A DNA stretch of 52,156 nucleotides, taken from the NCBI GenBank assembly GCA_002299555.1, contig DBOL01000080.1, positions 1 to 52,156 on the forward strand. The letters run 5' to 3'. This document shows positions 7,962-16,609 of the stretch, in pieces. Numbering within the stretch: the first letter of the stretch is position 1; every line of letters begins with the position of its first letter. Source of the stretch: Candidatus Aminicenantes bacterium UBA647 (GTDB lineage: Bacteria > Acidobacteriota > Aminicenantia > UBA2199). The notes under the pieces are model-generated. The model was not told the origin of the DNA, made no database searches, and saw only the letters and a program-made list of their open reading frames with translations. Both the position numbers and the translations under genes were made by a program.

Positions 7962-8993
7962 ATGAAAAATTTATTTTATTTGTTGTTCTCCGGTCAGGTT
8001 GTGGAAGTCGACGGGGGAAGTGGTGGGATATCTTTTCCCTTGATATTAATCCTCATTATAATTTTGCTGGTAATTGTTCTCCTTGTACGTGACAAAAAGA
8101 TCCGGGATAAAGTCAAAGGATTTTTTACTCTGATCGGAAGGAAGATAAAGAATTCAAGAATAAACTCAAAAATTGAAAAAGAGGAAAAGGGACTATTGGA
8201 GCTCTTTACCAAACTTGGTGATAAGGGATACGAGAACAAGTTGTTTCCCGATAACTCAGATGAGATCATTGATAATATAAGAAAGGAGAGAGAGGTCGCA
8301 GGGAAATTTGAGTCTGCTCTTGATGATACCGAAAAGAAGATCGAAAAATTAAAATCAGAACATGAAATATTTATGTCTCTTAAAAAATCCGATGTTGAGA
8401 AGGAATATAAAGTCAAGGAGCCTGTTGCAGCAAAGTATAAAGAAGTAAGTAGAATACTTTCTGATCTTAAAAAAGAATCAGATGAGAATGAGAAGAAGAT
8501 AATTAAAACAGGTAAGGGTATAGATAAGGCCGAGGCAGAACTTGAACGTCTTTCGAAGGACGGACTTCTTGATCCGGAGGAGAGGGAAGGTCGGATGGAG
8601 AGGGAGGAGAAGACCCTGATCGAACTGAAACAGGAATTGTCAGACAGGACAATGAAGGAAGCTTCAATGCCTGGTGAAATATCGATAATTGAAAAAGAGG
8701 AGAATGGATTAAGATCGGAACTTGATATTATTGAGAAGAAGATTGAAAATCAGGAGACAGAGATTAAGGCTGCTGAGACAGAACATGATGATAAGATCTC
8801 TGAGCTTGTAAAGGAAAAGGGTCACTTTGTTGCCGAAAAAACCAAAAGTGATATTACTTTGAAAACGATCTATAAAGAACTCGGCAAAGTATTGGATAAG
8901 GAGAGACCGGATAACAATGATCTTTCCGTCATTTATATTGATATAGACCGTGCCCGGGAAAGGATAAAAACCCTCCGCTCACAGCTCACCTGA
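7962..8993 (+). CDS. Membrane-anchored coiled-coil protein
   Basis: 343 residues. A short Gly/Ser-rich segment (about 18-27) precedes one strong transmembrane helix (about 27-44). From about residue 60 to the end the sequence is dominated by Glu and Lys with heptad-like spacing of Leu and Ile, as in long coiled coils. No enzymatic motif is visible. A short N-terminus and a large charged C-terminal part suggest that the coiled coil lies in the cytoplasm, but topology is uncertain. It follows the SH3-barrel gene and the decayed frame on the same strand and could belong to the same envelope-associated unit. Function is not recognised. Confidence 0.7.
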   Translation: MKNLFYLLFSGQVVEVDGGSGGISFPLILILIIILLVIVLLVRDKKIRDKVKGFFTLIGRKIKNSRINSKIEKEEKGLLELFTKLGDKGYENKLFPDNSDEIIDNIRKEREVAGKFESALDDTEKKIEKLKSEHEIFMSLKKSDVEKEYKVKEPVAAKYKEVSRILSDLKKESDENEKKIIKTGKGIDKAEAELERLSKDGLLDPEEREGRMEREEKTLIELKQELSDRTMKEASMPGEISIIEKEENGLRSELDIIEKKIENQETEIKAAETEHDDKISELVKEKGHFVAEKTKSDITLKTIYKELGKVLDKERPDNNDLSVIYIDIDRARERIKTLRSQLT

Positions 8994-9086
8994 ATTAGCT
9001 TCGGCATTCAGCCATCATCCCCAGCCAAAAACAAAAGTAATCACGGTAAAAGCCACTAATTCACTGGTTTAATAGTATATTAATTT

Positions 9087-9136
9087 TTGACAAAGGGAGG
9101 AATTTATACTATATTGTAAGCGAACAAAAGGCGAAC
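9087..9136 (+). promoter_or_regulatory. lexA-dinB promoter with LexA-type direct-repeat operator
   Basis: TTGACA (9087-9092), 17 bases, TATATT (9110-9115) form a near-consensus promoter. Just after it, at the expected transcription start, GAAC (9122-9125), 7 bases, GAAC (9133-9136) reads as GTTC-N7-GTTC on the other strand. That spacing is the known LexA box of alphaproteobacteria. Each half here is part of a longer GCGAAC repeat. An AAAGG ribosome-binding site lies within the operator. Binding here would block the promoter, so autoregulation by LexA is expected. Confidence 0.6.
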
Positions 9137-9138
9137 CT

Positions 9139-9711
9139 ATGATAACGAAAAAACAGAAAAAATTTCTGGAGAAATTGAAAAGAACGGTTTCAAGTGAAGG
9201 ATATTTCCCTTCGGTCAGGGAAATATGTGAATTGACCGGGTTATCCTCTCCGGCAACTGTCCACTCTTATCTTACCCGCCTTGTTGAAAGCGGGTACCTC
9301 CGGAGGGACGGAAGATCATGGATCGTGATCCCGGAAAAGGCAACCATTCCTCTTGTAGGCATCGTTCCTGCAGGATCTCCTCTGGAAATATTTGAGTCTC
9401 TCGGAGAAGAGGTGGAGCTCCCCGAATGGATGGTAGAGAAGAATGGGGATAAGGTTGCACTGAGGGTCCAGGGTGAAAGTATGAGGGATGCCTATATCAA
9501 AGAAGGTGATGTTGTAATAATAAAGAAGACACCCGATGCTGAATCGGGTGATATGGTTGTTGCCCTGATGGAGGATTCTACAATAACACTGAAGAGACTG
9601 AAGAAGAGTGGTAAAGACGTATGGCTTGTACCGGAAAATCCGGAATTTGATCCTATTTATGATCCGTTCGAGCTTGTCGGGAAGGTGATAGGGGTATTGA
9701 GGAGGTATTGA
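9139..9711 (+). CDS. lexA: LexA repressor
   Basis: 190 residues, close to the usual 200. Residues 1-63 are the winged helix-turn-helix DNA-binding domain (FPSVREICELTGLSSPATVHSYL). The self-cleavage bond is Ala78-Gly79 in GIVPAGSP. The serine/lysine peptidase pair is Ser114 (QGESM) and Lys152 (TLKRLKK). LexA represses SOS genes and cleaves itself when bound to RecA filaments after DNA damage. A promoter and a candidate LexA operator lie directly upstream, and dinB follows within a few bases, so the two are very probably one autoregulated SOS operon. Confidence 0.97.
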   Translation: MITKKQKKFLEKLKRTVSSEGYFPSVREICELTGLSSPATVHSYLTRLVESGYLRRDGRSWIVIPEKATIPLVGIVPAGSPLEIFESLGEEVELPEWMVEKNGDKVALRVQGESMRDAYIKEGDVVIIKKTPDAESGDMVVALMEDSTITLKRLKKSGKDVWLVPENPEFDPIYDPFELVGKVIGVLRRY

Positions 9712-9713
9712 TC

Positions 9714-10904
9714 TTGAGATCCCCATTTGTACTCCATATTGACATCGACGCATTTTTTGCGGCAGCTGAAGTGATGATGCGTCCTGGCCTTAAGGGGAAA
9801 CCGGTAATAATAGGGGGGATGCCGGATGAACGGGGTGTTGTAAGCACCGCCTCCTATGAGGCAAGAAAGTTCGGTGTACACTCGGGCATGGCGTTGAGGA
9901 ATGCCGGCCGGAAATGCCCGGAGGGGGTATTTCTCAGAGGCAGGTTTCATATATACGAAAGGATATCCCGTCAGTTCTTTAAATGTCTGTCAAGGTTCTC
10001 CCCGGTGGTGGAAGCTGTATCTGTAGATGAAGCATATATTGATCTGAGCGGGATGACATATATTCATTCTTCCGTATACGAGATCGTGTCCCGTATCAAG
10101 GATGCGGTTGAAAAGGAGATAGGGCTGAAGGTGTCGGCAGGATTGGGATATACGAAGCTCGGGGCCAAACTGGCCACTGAGGCAGCAAAGCCGGGCGGGA
10201 TATTTTTTATGGATGATGAGAAAGAATTTATTTCAGGACTGTCTCTGGAGAAGATACCCGGGATAGGGCCGCACACATTGCTCATACTTCAGGGGATGGG
10301 GATAAAGAGGGTTCGTGAATTGAGGGCGAAGAATTTTTCATTATGGAAGCGGGTGATCGGTCACTATTTCTATTCTTCCCCGGGTGAATACAAAAAAAAC
10401 AAGGAGCCGAAAACCAGAAGCTTTAGTAGAGAAACAACTTTTATGAATGATATCCGGGATAGGAATATGATCCTTTCCCATCTTGCATACCTGCTGGACA
10501 GACTTTCGGTCTATTTAGTCGAGAAGGGTCTCTATGCCGGCAAGGTAGAGGTTAAAGTAAGATTCAGTGATTTCTCTACATTCACTGCGAGGGTTTCTCT
10601 CGACTTCCCGACGTACTCATATCAGGATATATGGGGGAGATCTGTTCCACTTCTCGACAAGTTGTTAAAAAGGAGGGAATTGCCTCTCCGACTTGTCGGT
10701 ATCAAGGTGGAAGAGATCACTGATAACAGATCCCTCCTCCCTTTTGTTACCATAAGGGGAGAGGTGTTGAGCAAAACAATAACAGCTATCAAAAAGAAAT
10801 ACGGATTTTCATCTATTTTTACGGCAAGAGAATTTCTCCTCAACAATGTATATCCTGTGGAAAAGGAAGGTGTTGTTCTGAAGACCGCATCTCTTACTAA
10901 ATGA
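9714..10904 (+). CDS. dinB: DNA polymerase IV (Y family)
   Basis: 396 residues from a TTG start at 9714, chosen because AGGAGG (9700-9705) stands 8 bases before it; an in-frame TTG at 9708 is only 2 bases from the same site. Metal-binding residues are Asp10 in HIDIDAFFA and Asp105-Glu106 in SVDEAYIDL. A thumb helix-hairpin-helix (IPGIGPHT) and a little-finger region (about 240-350) are present. The enzyme copies past damaged template bases with low fidelity. The start codon lies just after the lexA stop, so translation is probably coupled and induction follows LexA cleavage. No clear C-terminal clamp-binding motif was recognised. Confidence 0.95.
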   Translation: MRSPFVLHIDIDAFFAAAEVMMRPGLKGKPVIIGGMPDERGVVSTASYEARKFGVHSGMALRNAGRKCPEGVFLRGRFHIYERISRQFFKCLSRFSPVVEAVSVDEAYIDLSGMTYIHSSVYEIVSRIKDAVEKEIGLKVSAGLGYTKLGAKLATEAAKPGGIFFMDDEKEFISGLSLEKIPGIGPHTLLILQGMGIKRVRELRAKNFSLWKRVIGHYFYSSPGEYKKNKEPKTRSFSRETTFMNDIRDRNMILSHLAYLLDRLSVYLVEKGLYAGKVEVKVRFSDFSTFTARVSLDFPTYSYQDIWGRSVPLLDKLLKRRELPLRLVGIKVEEITDNRSLLPFVTIRGEVLSKTITAIKKKYGFSSIFTAREFLLNNVYPVEKEGVVLKTASLTK

Positions 10905-10921
10905 CAATCGGTTCCTCAGGG

Positions 10922-10950
10922 TTGATTTAGAGAAGTGATTTATTTATTAT
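10922..10950 (+). promoter_or_regulatory. Leaderless promoter of the receiver/PEP-binding gene
   Basis: TTGATT (10922-10927), 17 bases, TATTAT (10945-10950), then exactly 6 bases to the ATG at 10957. No Shine-Dalgarno sequence is present. It also separates this gene from the SOS operon. Confidence 0.6.
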
Positions 10951-10956
10951 CCTAAC

Positions 10957-13929
10957 ATGGAGAAACTTGAACTTGAAAAAGACAAAGAATTGGGGATAGA
11001 CTATGAGCCTCAATTCGGTATTTTTCATGACCTTATAAAGTTCAGAGTAAGGGAGATACTTCTGGTTTCAAGCTTCTATGATGCATTTGTCCTTGAAGAG
11101 GATGGAAGGTTATCGGAAAGGATATTCAGCGAATATATAGATCTTAATCTGAGGTTCATTCCCCGTATTATCCGTGTGTCAAGTGCAGAGGAAGCTATAG
11201 CAGCTCTTGAAAAAAGTTCTTTTGATCTGGTCATTACAATGACAAGGCTTACAGGGATGGATACACTGGAATTTGGTGAAAGGGTGAAATCGATGCACCC
11301 GAAAATGCCTGTTGTTCTTCTGACCTATGACTGGATCACTCCCGACAGATTGATCAGATTTAGAGAAACAGGATATATTGATAAGGTATTTTATTGGGGT
11401 GGTGACACAAAAATTCTCCTTGCAATTATAAAATATGTAGAAGATAAGAAAAATGTGGACAATGATATAAAACTCGGAGTAAGGGTAATTGTGGTCATTG
11501 AGGATTCTCCGAGGTACTACTCACTTTTTCTACCGATAATCTATACAGAGATAATGACACAAACACGTTTACTTATCTCTGAAGGAGTAAATGATCTTCA
11601 CAGGCTACTCAGGATGAGGGCTCGTCCTAAGATTCTCATGGCTGAAACCTACGAACAGGGGATTAAACTATATAAAAAATACAAGAAGAATCTGCTTGGT
11701 ATAATTTCTGATATCAGATTTCCCAGGAAGGGGAAAATAGATCCTGATTCGGGATTTAGAATTGCCAGGAGAATTAAAGAAGAGATCCCGGACCTTCCTA
11801 TACTTCTTCAATCGTCAAATTTGAATAACAAAGAAAAAGCATATTCAATGGGTCTGGATTTCCTCAGTAAGTATTCGGACAATATGCTTCAGGAGCTTCA
11901 GACCTTTATTTTGACAAATTTCGGATTCGGAGATTTTGTTTTTAGAAATAAATCCGGAGCGGAGATAGGGAGGGCAAAAAATCTTCATGAATTCCGGAAA
12001 ATGATCGATATAATTCCGGACGAGAGCTTAAATTATCATGCAGATAAGAATCATATTTCTATCTGGTTAAGAGCCAGAACAGAATTTGAAACGGCTGAAA
12101 GCCTGCGGCCTAAACAGATCAGTGATTTTAAAGGAATTGATGGAGTAAGAAGTTTTATCAGAAGAGAGATCCACAATTTATTGACCAAAAATCAATATGG
12201 AGTAATTACTGATTTTGGACAGGTAACATTTGATTCGGAGAATTCATTTGTAAGACTTGGGAGTGGATCTCTTGGTGGAAAGGCGAGAGGGTTGGCATTC
12301 CTTAATGCTCTACTTGCAAAAACCGGTCTTACTAAAAAATTTTCTGAAGTTGAAGTAAAAACACCGCACACATTTGTTGTTTGCAGTGAAGTATATGAAG
12401 AATTTATAAAAAATAATGACCTCCTGGAATTTGCAATAAATGAATCGGATAACAAAAAAATTGCTAAAAGGTTCATGAAAGGGAAACTCCCTGAAAAAAT
12501 TACAAATGATCTTAAGATATTGTTGAAAAATGTTGATTATCCAATTGCGGTCAGATCATCAAGTTTGTTGGAAGATTCGCAACTACTTCCATTTGCCGGA
12601 TTATACTCAACTTATATGCTGCCTAATAACAATGCAGAAAGTTTAAAGAATTTCCGTCAGTTGACCAATGCCGTAAAACTTGTATATGCATCCGTCTTTT
12701 TCAAATCTCCGAAAGAATATGTTAAGAATACTAACTTCAGGATAGAAGAAGAGAAAATGGCAGTTATTATACAGCAGATGGTTGGGTATGAATATAATGA
12801 AAAATTCTATCCTGTTATATCCGGAGTTGCACAATCATACAACTATTACCCCATATCTCATATGGAACCTGAGGATGGTATAGTGCAACTGGCTCTTGGA
12901 CTAGGCCCGATTATTGCTGAAGGAGGACAGGTATTTAGATTTTCTTCAAAATATCCCGAGATGAATCCCCCTTATTCCAACGCAGTAGAATTTTTAAAAA
13001 AATCACAAAATATTTTCTATGCTCTTGATATAAAGAATAGTCCACAGAATATTGGAATAGATGAAAAGTTCAGCCTGAAAAAATATAATCTTAATGATGC
13101 CGAAGATGATGGGACCTTATTTTATGTAGCGAGTACTTTTTCCGGGCAGGATAACGCAGTTAAAGATACTATATCGATAGACGGGCCCAGGGTGATAACA
13201 TTTGCTAATATCCTGAAGCATAATCTCTTTCCACTTTCTGATATTTTAAATGAAATACTTGCTATTGGGAGTAAATCCTTCGGTTCTCATGTCGAGATAG
13301 AATTTGCGATAAATCTTTCAAGGGAAAAGGGCACTCTCCCGGAATTCAATCTCCTCCAGATAAGGCCCATGGTCTCAGGTGGAGAATCGATTGAGATCGA
13401 TGTTGCAAATGAAAATCCTAAGGAAATGATCTGTTCCAGCCTTCATCCCATGGGAAATGGAAAGATCAATGAGATAAGGGATATCGTTTTTGTAGACCCT
13501 GATAAATTTGATATATCAAAGAGCCGGATAATTGCATCAGAGGTCGGATCGATAAATTTGCAACTTGTTAAAGAAGAGAGGAAATATATCCTTATCGGAT
13601 TCGGCAGATGGGGCACTTCTGACCCCTGGTTGGGAATACCGGTAGAGTGGCATCAGATCAGCGGGGCGAAAGTAATAATTGAGTCTTTCATAAAGGACTT
13701 CAGGATCGATCCATCACTTGGAAGTCACTTTTTCCACAACATGATCTCTCTTAAAATGGGATATTTTCATATCAATGATAAAGTTGAAGATGAATATATA
13801 AATTGGGCATGGTTGAAGGATCAAAAGATCCATACAGAGACAGGGTTCGTAAAACATATCCGGATAGAAAAGGATCTGTCTGTAATCATTGATGCAAGAA
13901 ATTCAAAGGGATTAATATATAAAGCCTAA
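10957..13929 (+). CDS. Double receiver + PEP/pyruvate-binding domain protein
   Basis: 990 residues. Region 33-165 has the receiver fold but carries Met95 where the phospho-accepting Asp is expected (FDLVITMTRLTGMD). Region 176-320 is a second receiver with the acidic IEDSP start and Asp252 in SDIRFP, so it could be phosphorylated. From about 430 the chain matches the ATP-grasp PEP/pyruvate-binding domain of PEP synthase and PPDK: GSLGGKARGLAFLN, HTFVV, AVRSSSLLED (from about 531) and LLQIRPM (about 800). No phospho-histidine swivel domain and no PEP-utilising TIM barrel follow, so it cannot be a complete PEP synthase. It may be a signalling-controlled phosphotransferase; its substrate is unknown. 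No histidine kinase gene is adjacent. Confidence 0.8.
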   Translation: MEKLELEKDKELGIDYEPQFGIFHDLIKFRVREILLVSSFYDAFVLEEDGRLSERIFSEYIDLNLRFIPRIIRVSSAEEAIAALEKSSFDLVITMTRLTGMDTLEFGERVKSMHPKMPVVLLTYDWITPDRLIRFRETGYIDKVFYWGGDTKILLAIIKYVEDKKNVDNDIKLGVRVIVVIEDSPRYYSLFLPIIYTEIMTQTRLLISEGVNDLHRLLRMRARPKILMAETYEQGIKLYKKYKKNLLGIISDIRFPRKGKIDPDSGFRIARRIKEEIPDLPILLQSSNLNNKEKAYSMGLDFLSKYSDNMLQELQTFILTNFGFGDFVFRNKSGAEIGRAKNLHEFRKMIDIIPDESLNYHADKNHISIWLRARTEFETAESLRPKQISDFKGIDGVRSFIRREIHNLLTKNQYGVITDFGQVTFDSENSFVRLGSGSLGGKARGLAFLNALLAKTGLTKKFSEVEVKTPHTFVVCSEVYEEFIKNNDLLEFAINESDNKKIAKRFMKGKLPEKITNDLKILLKNVDYPIAVRSSSLLEDSQLLPFAGLYSTYMLPNNNAESLKNFRQLTNAVKLVYASVFFKSPKEYVKNTNFRIEEEKMAVIIQQMVGYEYNEKFYPVISGVAQSYNYYPISHMEPEDGIVQLALGLGPIIAEGGQVFRFSSKYPEMNPPYSNAVEFLKKSQNIFYALDIKNSPQNIGIDEKFSLKKYNLNDAEDDGTLFYVASTFSGQDNAVKDTISIDGPRVITFANILKHNLFPLSDILNEILAIGSKSFGSHVEIEFAINLSREKGTLPEFNLLQIRPMVSGGESIEIDVANENPKEMICSSLHPMGNGKINEIRDIVFVDPDKFDISKSRIIASEVGSINLQLVKEERKYILIGFGRWGTSDPWLGIPVEWHQISGAKVIIESFIKDFRIDPSLGSHFFHNMISLKMGYFHINDKVEDEYINWAWLKDQKIHTETGFVKHIRIEKDLSVIIDARNSKGLIYKA

Positions 13930-13952
13930 TATCCGGTATTAAATTTAATAAC

Positions 13953-13975
13953 GGGAAAAATTATTATATTTTCCC
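13953..13975. terminator. Bidirectional terminator between convergent genes
   Basis: GGGAAAA (13953-13959) and TTTTCCC (13969-13975) form a 7-pair stem with a 9-base AT loop. It sits between the converging receiver/PEP-binding gene and CARDB gene, and the A and T runs allow it to work in either direction. Confidence 0.5.
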
Positions 13976-13985
13976 TAATTAAGTG

Positions 13986-14894
13986 TTAAATGGGATTTAT
14001 ACTGATTCGGAAAGTGTTATTTCCGGTTTTACCGGGAGCCTCCATGCAACCCCCTTCTGTTCTGACTCTGATTATATAAGAACAGGTACGGGATGGATCA
14101 TTAGCTATACCTAAAGCACCTCCCATTGTGTATTCAGCTTTACTTCCGATGCCATTGCCAATTTGCTGTTCGATGCCACCCGGACGACCTAGAACATCAC
14201 TTTCATCCACTTCGATAATAATAGGCCCGGTACAACTTCCGATGCAAAGGTTCTTAATTGTGGCCTTTATAAATATATTTCCGGATGTGCTTCTTATCAC
14301 TTCAACATTGTTAATAATAAGGTCAATTCCCGCACATGAAGGTATTCTGTCCTCTATTCTAAGCTGGGAATTCATGTTAGCAGGCATATTGATCACCGTT
14401 TTGGCTTTATATTCTCTATAGATAATGTTATTGCTTTCATTTGATTCTTTTACCTGTGAAAGAGGATCAATTGTTATCTTATAGTAATTTGTTTTCCCCG
14501 ACTTAACCAAATGATCAAAGTACCTGGTTGCAGTTTCTGATTTCCTGTTTTTAGGGTCATAGCATAAATTTGCCACACCTGATTGTTGTAATAATATGAA
14601 TGCTCTTTTTTTACTGTTTCTCCATTCAACTTTTATCTTAAAAGGACCTGTACATGTTTTGGCCGGGGAAAAGTTTTTCACTGAGACTTTCATTTTTATC
14701 CTGTGATCTTTCATCGCAGTAACACCGATCCGATTAATATTAACTTTGTGAAAACTTATATCAGGTTTGATCTTAGTATTTTTTGTTGTATCAGCTTGAA
14801 GTTCCTCTCCCGAATTGAAAAGGATAATTACACTCATGAATATAAATAAACTAAATAAAAGTTTTCTAAGCTTTGAATTCATTAATAATTTCAT
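13986..14894 (-). CDS. Secreted protein with two CARDB-like domains
   Basis: 302 residues; GGAGG stands 5 bases before the ATG. A signal peptide or anchor occupies about 8-28. Two successive beta-rich regions (about 44-170 and 185-302) have the CARDB pattern: strands such as ITIDPLSQVKESNESNN and IRVRTEGGCMEAPGKTGNN, both ending in the E-x-N-E-x-N-N-like turn. CARDB domains are adhesion- or scaffold-type immunoglobulin-like folds of exported proteins. Several cysteines (CTGPFKIKV and CTGPIIIEV in the two repeats) could form disulphides. A similar single-domain protein is encoded at 47345-47875, suggesting a small paralogous family. Its role is unknown. Confidence 0.65.
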   Translation of the reverse strand: MKLLMNSKLRKLLFSLFIFMSVIILFNSGEELQADTTKNTKIKPDISFHKVNINRIGVTAMKDHRIKMKVSVKNFSPAKTCTGPFKIKVEWRNSKKRAFILLQQSGVANLCYDPKNRKSETATRYFDHLVKSGKTNYYKITIDPLSQVKESNESNNIIYREYKAKTVINMPANMNSQLRIEDRIPSCAGIDLIINNVEVIRSTSGNIFIKATIKNLCIGSCTGPIIIEVDESDVLGRPGGIEQQIGNGIGSKAEYTMGGALGIANDPSRTCSYIIRVRTEGGCMEAPGKTGNNTFRISINPI

Positions 14895-14962
14895 ATTTCC
14901 TCCACCTTACATATAATTGTATATAACTTTTAATAAAAATATCTCAAAACAAATTACTTGAT

Positions 14963-14989
14963 AAAAAAATCATGGCTCTTTTTCAGAGC
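14963..14989 (-). terminator. Rho-independent terminator of ilvE
   Basis: On the minus strand GCTCT, a 5-base loop and AGAGC form a hairpin (14989-14975), followed within a few bases by seven T's (14969-14963). It lies just after the ilvE stop codon. Confidence 0.6.
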
Positions 14990-15000
14990 AATGCTGAGAT

Positions 15001-16074
15001 TTATTTTACTTTATATACCCAATTGTGTTTGTCTTCAAGTTCACCATATTGAATTCCTGTAAGTGTATCAAAGAATTTTTGGGACCAGGGTCCGGTTTTA
15101 TTATCATTTATAACATACTCTTTTTCCTTGTAGTTGAGTTTTCCGACAGGACTGATAACAGCAGCAGTGCCGGCTCCGAATATTTCCGTAACCTTTCCAG
15201 ATTCTATACCTTCAGTAACTTCGTCTATTGAAATTTTTCTCTCAACCGTTTCGATCCCCAGATCCTTCGCTAATTCGAGAACTGATTTCCTCGTTATCCC
15301 GGGAAGGATGGTTCCTCCAAGTGGAGCTGTAACCAGTTTATTGTCTATTATGAAGAGGATGTTCATTGCTCCGACTTCTTCAATATATTTATGTTCTTTT
15401 GCATCAAGCCATAGCACCTGGCTGTAACCGTTCTCATTTGCTATATTTGAAGCAAAAAGGCTGCCTGCATAGTTTCCGCCTGCTTTAGCTTCTCCGGTTC
15501 CTCCCTCTGCGGCTCTTGAAAATTCATCACTTACCCACAGGCCAATAGGATTGAAGCCTTCTTTAAAATATGCTCCGACAGGGGATAATATTATGAAAAA
15601 AAGATATTTTGTTGAAGCTTTAACTCCCAGGCCTGACTCGGTAGCTATTGCGGTCGGCCTTATATATAATGAGGTACCCTTTACGGTCGGGATCCACCTC
15701 TCTTCTACTTTAAGTAATTCATTCTCGTAGAATAAAAATTCATCGGGATCAAGTTCAGCCATACACATCCGTTTCTGTGAATTGAGGAATCTATTTGCAT
15801 TTTCTTTTGGCCTGAATGTGAGAATCTCTCCGGAAGAAGATTTGTATGCTTTCTGACCTTCAAAAATTTCCTGCCCGTAATGAAGAACCTTTGCAGCAGG
15901 ATCAAGTTTCAACGACTGATAAGGTTTTATCTCAGCGTTATGCCACCCTTTTTCAGAATCATATTCAAGGGTAAACATATGGTCAGTATAAGTTTGTCCG
16001 AATCCTAACTGAAGTGGATCTTTGGATAAAGGTTTTAGTTCATTTTCTGGTAATAAAGTCTTTTTAATGGTCAT
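15001..16074 (-). CDS. ilvE: Branched-chain amino-acid aminotransferase (type II)
   Basis: 357 residues, the length of the longer, eukaryote-like BCAT subgroup. The pyridoxal-phosphate lysine is Lys197 in GEAKAGGNYAGSL, and EVGAMN (233-238) is the class IV aminotransferase phosphate-binding segment. LHYGQEIFEGQKAY near 64-77 is also typical. It interconverts leucine, isoleucine and valine with their 2-oxo acids using 2-oxoglutarate/glutamate. GGAGG precedes the start by 5 bases, and a hairpin with a T-run ends the transcript, so it seems to be a single-gene unit. No other branched-chain biosynthesis gene is in the window, and no T-box leader was seen upstream. Confidence 0.95.
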   Translation of the reverse strand: MTIKKTLLPENELKPLSKDPLQLGFGQTYTDHMFTLEYDSEKGWHNAEIKPYQSLKLDPAAKVLHYGQEIFEGQKAYKSSSGEILTFRPKENANRFLNSQKRMCMAELDPDEFLFYENELLKVEERWIPTVKGTSLYIRPTAIATESGLGVKASTKYLFFIILSPVGAYFKEGFNPIGLWVSDEFSRAAEGGTGEAKAGGNYAGSLFASNIANENGYSQVLWLDAKEHKYIEEVGAMNILFIIDNKLVTAPLGGTILPGITRKSVLELAKDLGIETVERKISIDEVTEGIESGKVTEIFGAGTAAVISPVGKLNYKEKEYVINDNKTGPWSQKFFDTLTGIQYGELEDKHNWVYKVK

Positions 16075-16216
16075 TTTTCCTCCCTAAATTAAATGTTAAA
16101 CAAAATTTTACTATGTGTCAATCTAATGAGCTAATCGCATAATTAACTAAAACACTCAATTTTGAATTTTGACGAGTTTCGGTATCGGTGTTAAAATTGT
16201 GTGGAAAGGTGACTAT

Positions 16217-16609
16217 ATGGAAATGAAGATCTACTTCCCCGGAGGGAAAAAAGTTAGTGCTGATTATCATAATTTTACACATGTTACAGATCAGCCGGTA
16301 ATGGCCGGAGGCGAAGGGAGTGCTCCCGCACCGTTCGATCTTTTTCTGGCATCTATCGGGACTTGTGCAGGCATATATGTCCTCGGATTTTGTCAGCAGA
16401 GAGGGATCGATGCCAAAGGTGTAGAGATATTTCAGAGGATGAACTTTGATCCTTCAACAAGATTGATAAATAAGATAGATATTGAGATAAAATTACCGGA
16501 ATCATTTCCTGAAAAATACAGGACTGCAGTAATTCACTCTGCTAATCTTTGTGCAGTTAAGAAACATATGGAAACTCCCCCGGAATTCAACGTCTTTACA
16601 AGCCGATAG
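16217..16609 (+). CDS. OsmC/Ohr-family protein
   Basis: 130 residues from the ATG at 16217, which has AAAGGTG upstream; an in-frame ATG at 16169 has no site. The family's redox pair is visible as Cys50 (ASIGTC) and Cys112 (ANLCAVKKH), with Glu33 in GGEGSAPAPFDLFLASIGTC-type context. OsmC-like proteins detoxify organic hydroperoxides through these thiols, although many members of this subgroup are uncharacterised. The 3' end overlaps by 14 bases the convergent end of the propeller gene. Confidence 0.85.
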   Translation: MEMKIYFPGGKKVSADYHNFTHVTDQPVMAGGEGSAPAPFDLFLASIGTCAGIYVLGFCQQRGIDAKGVEIFQRMNFDPSTRLINKIDIEIKLPESFPEKYRTAVIHSANLCAVKKHMETPPEFNVFTSR

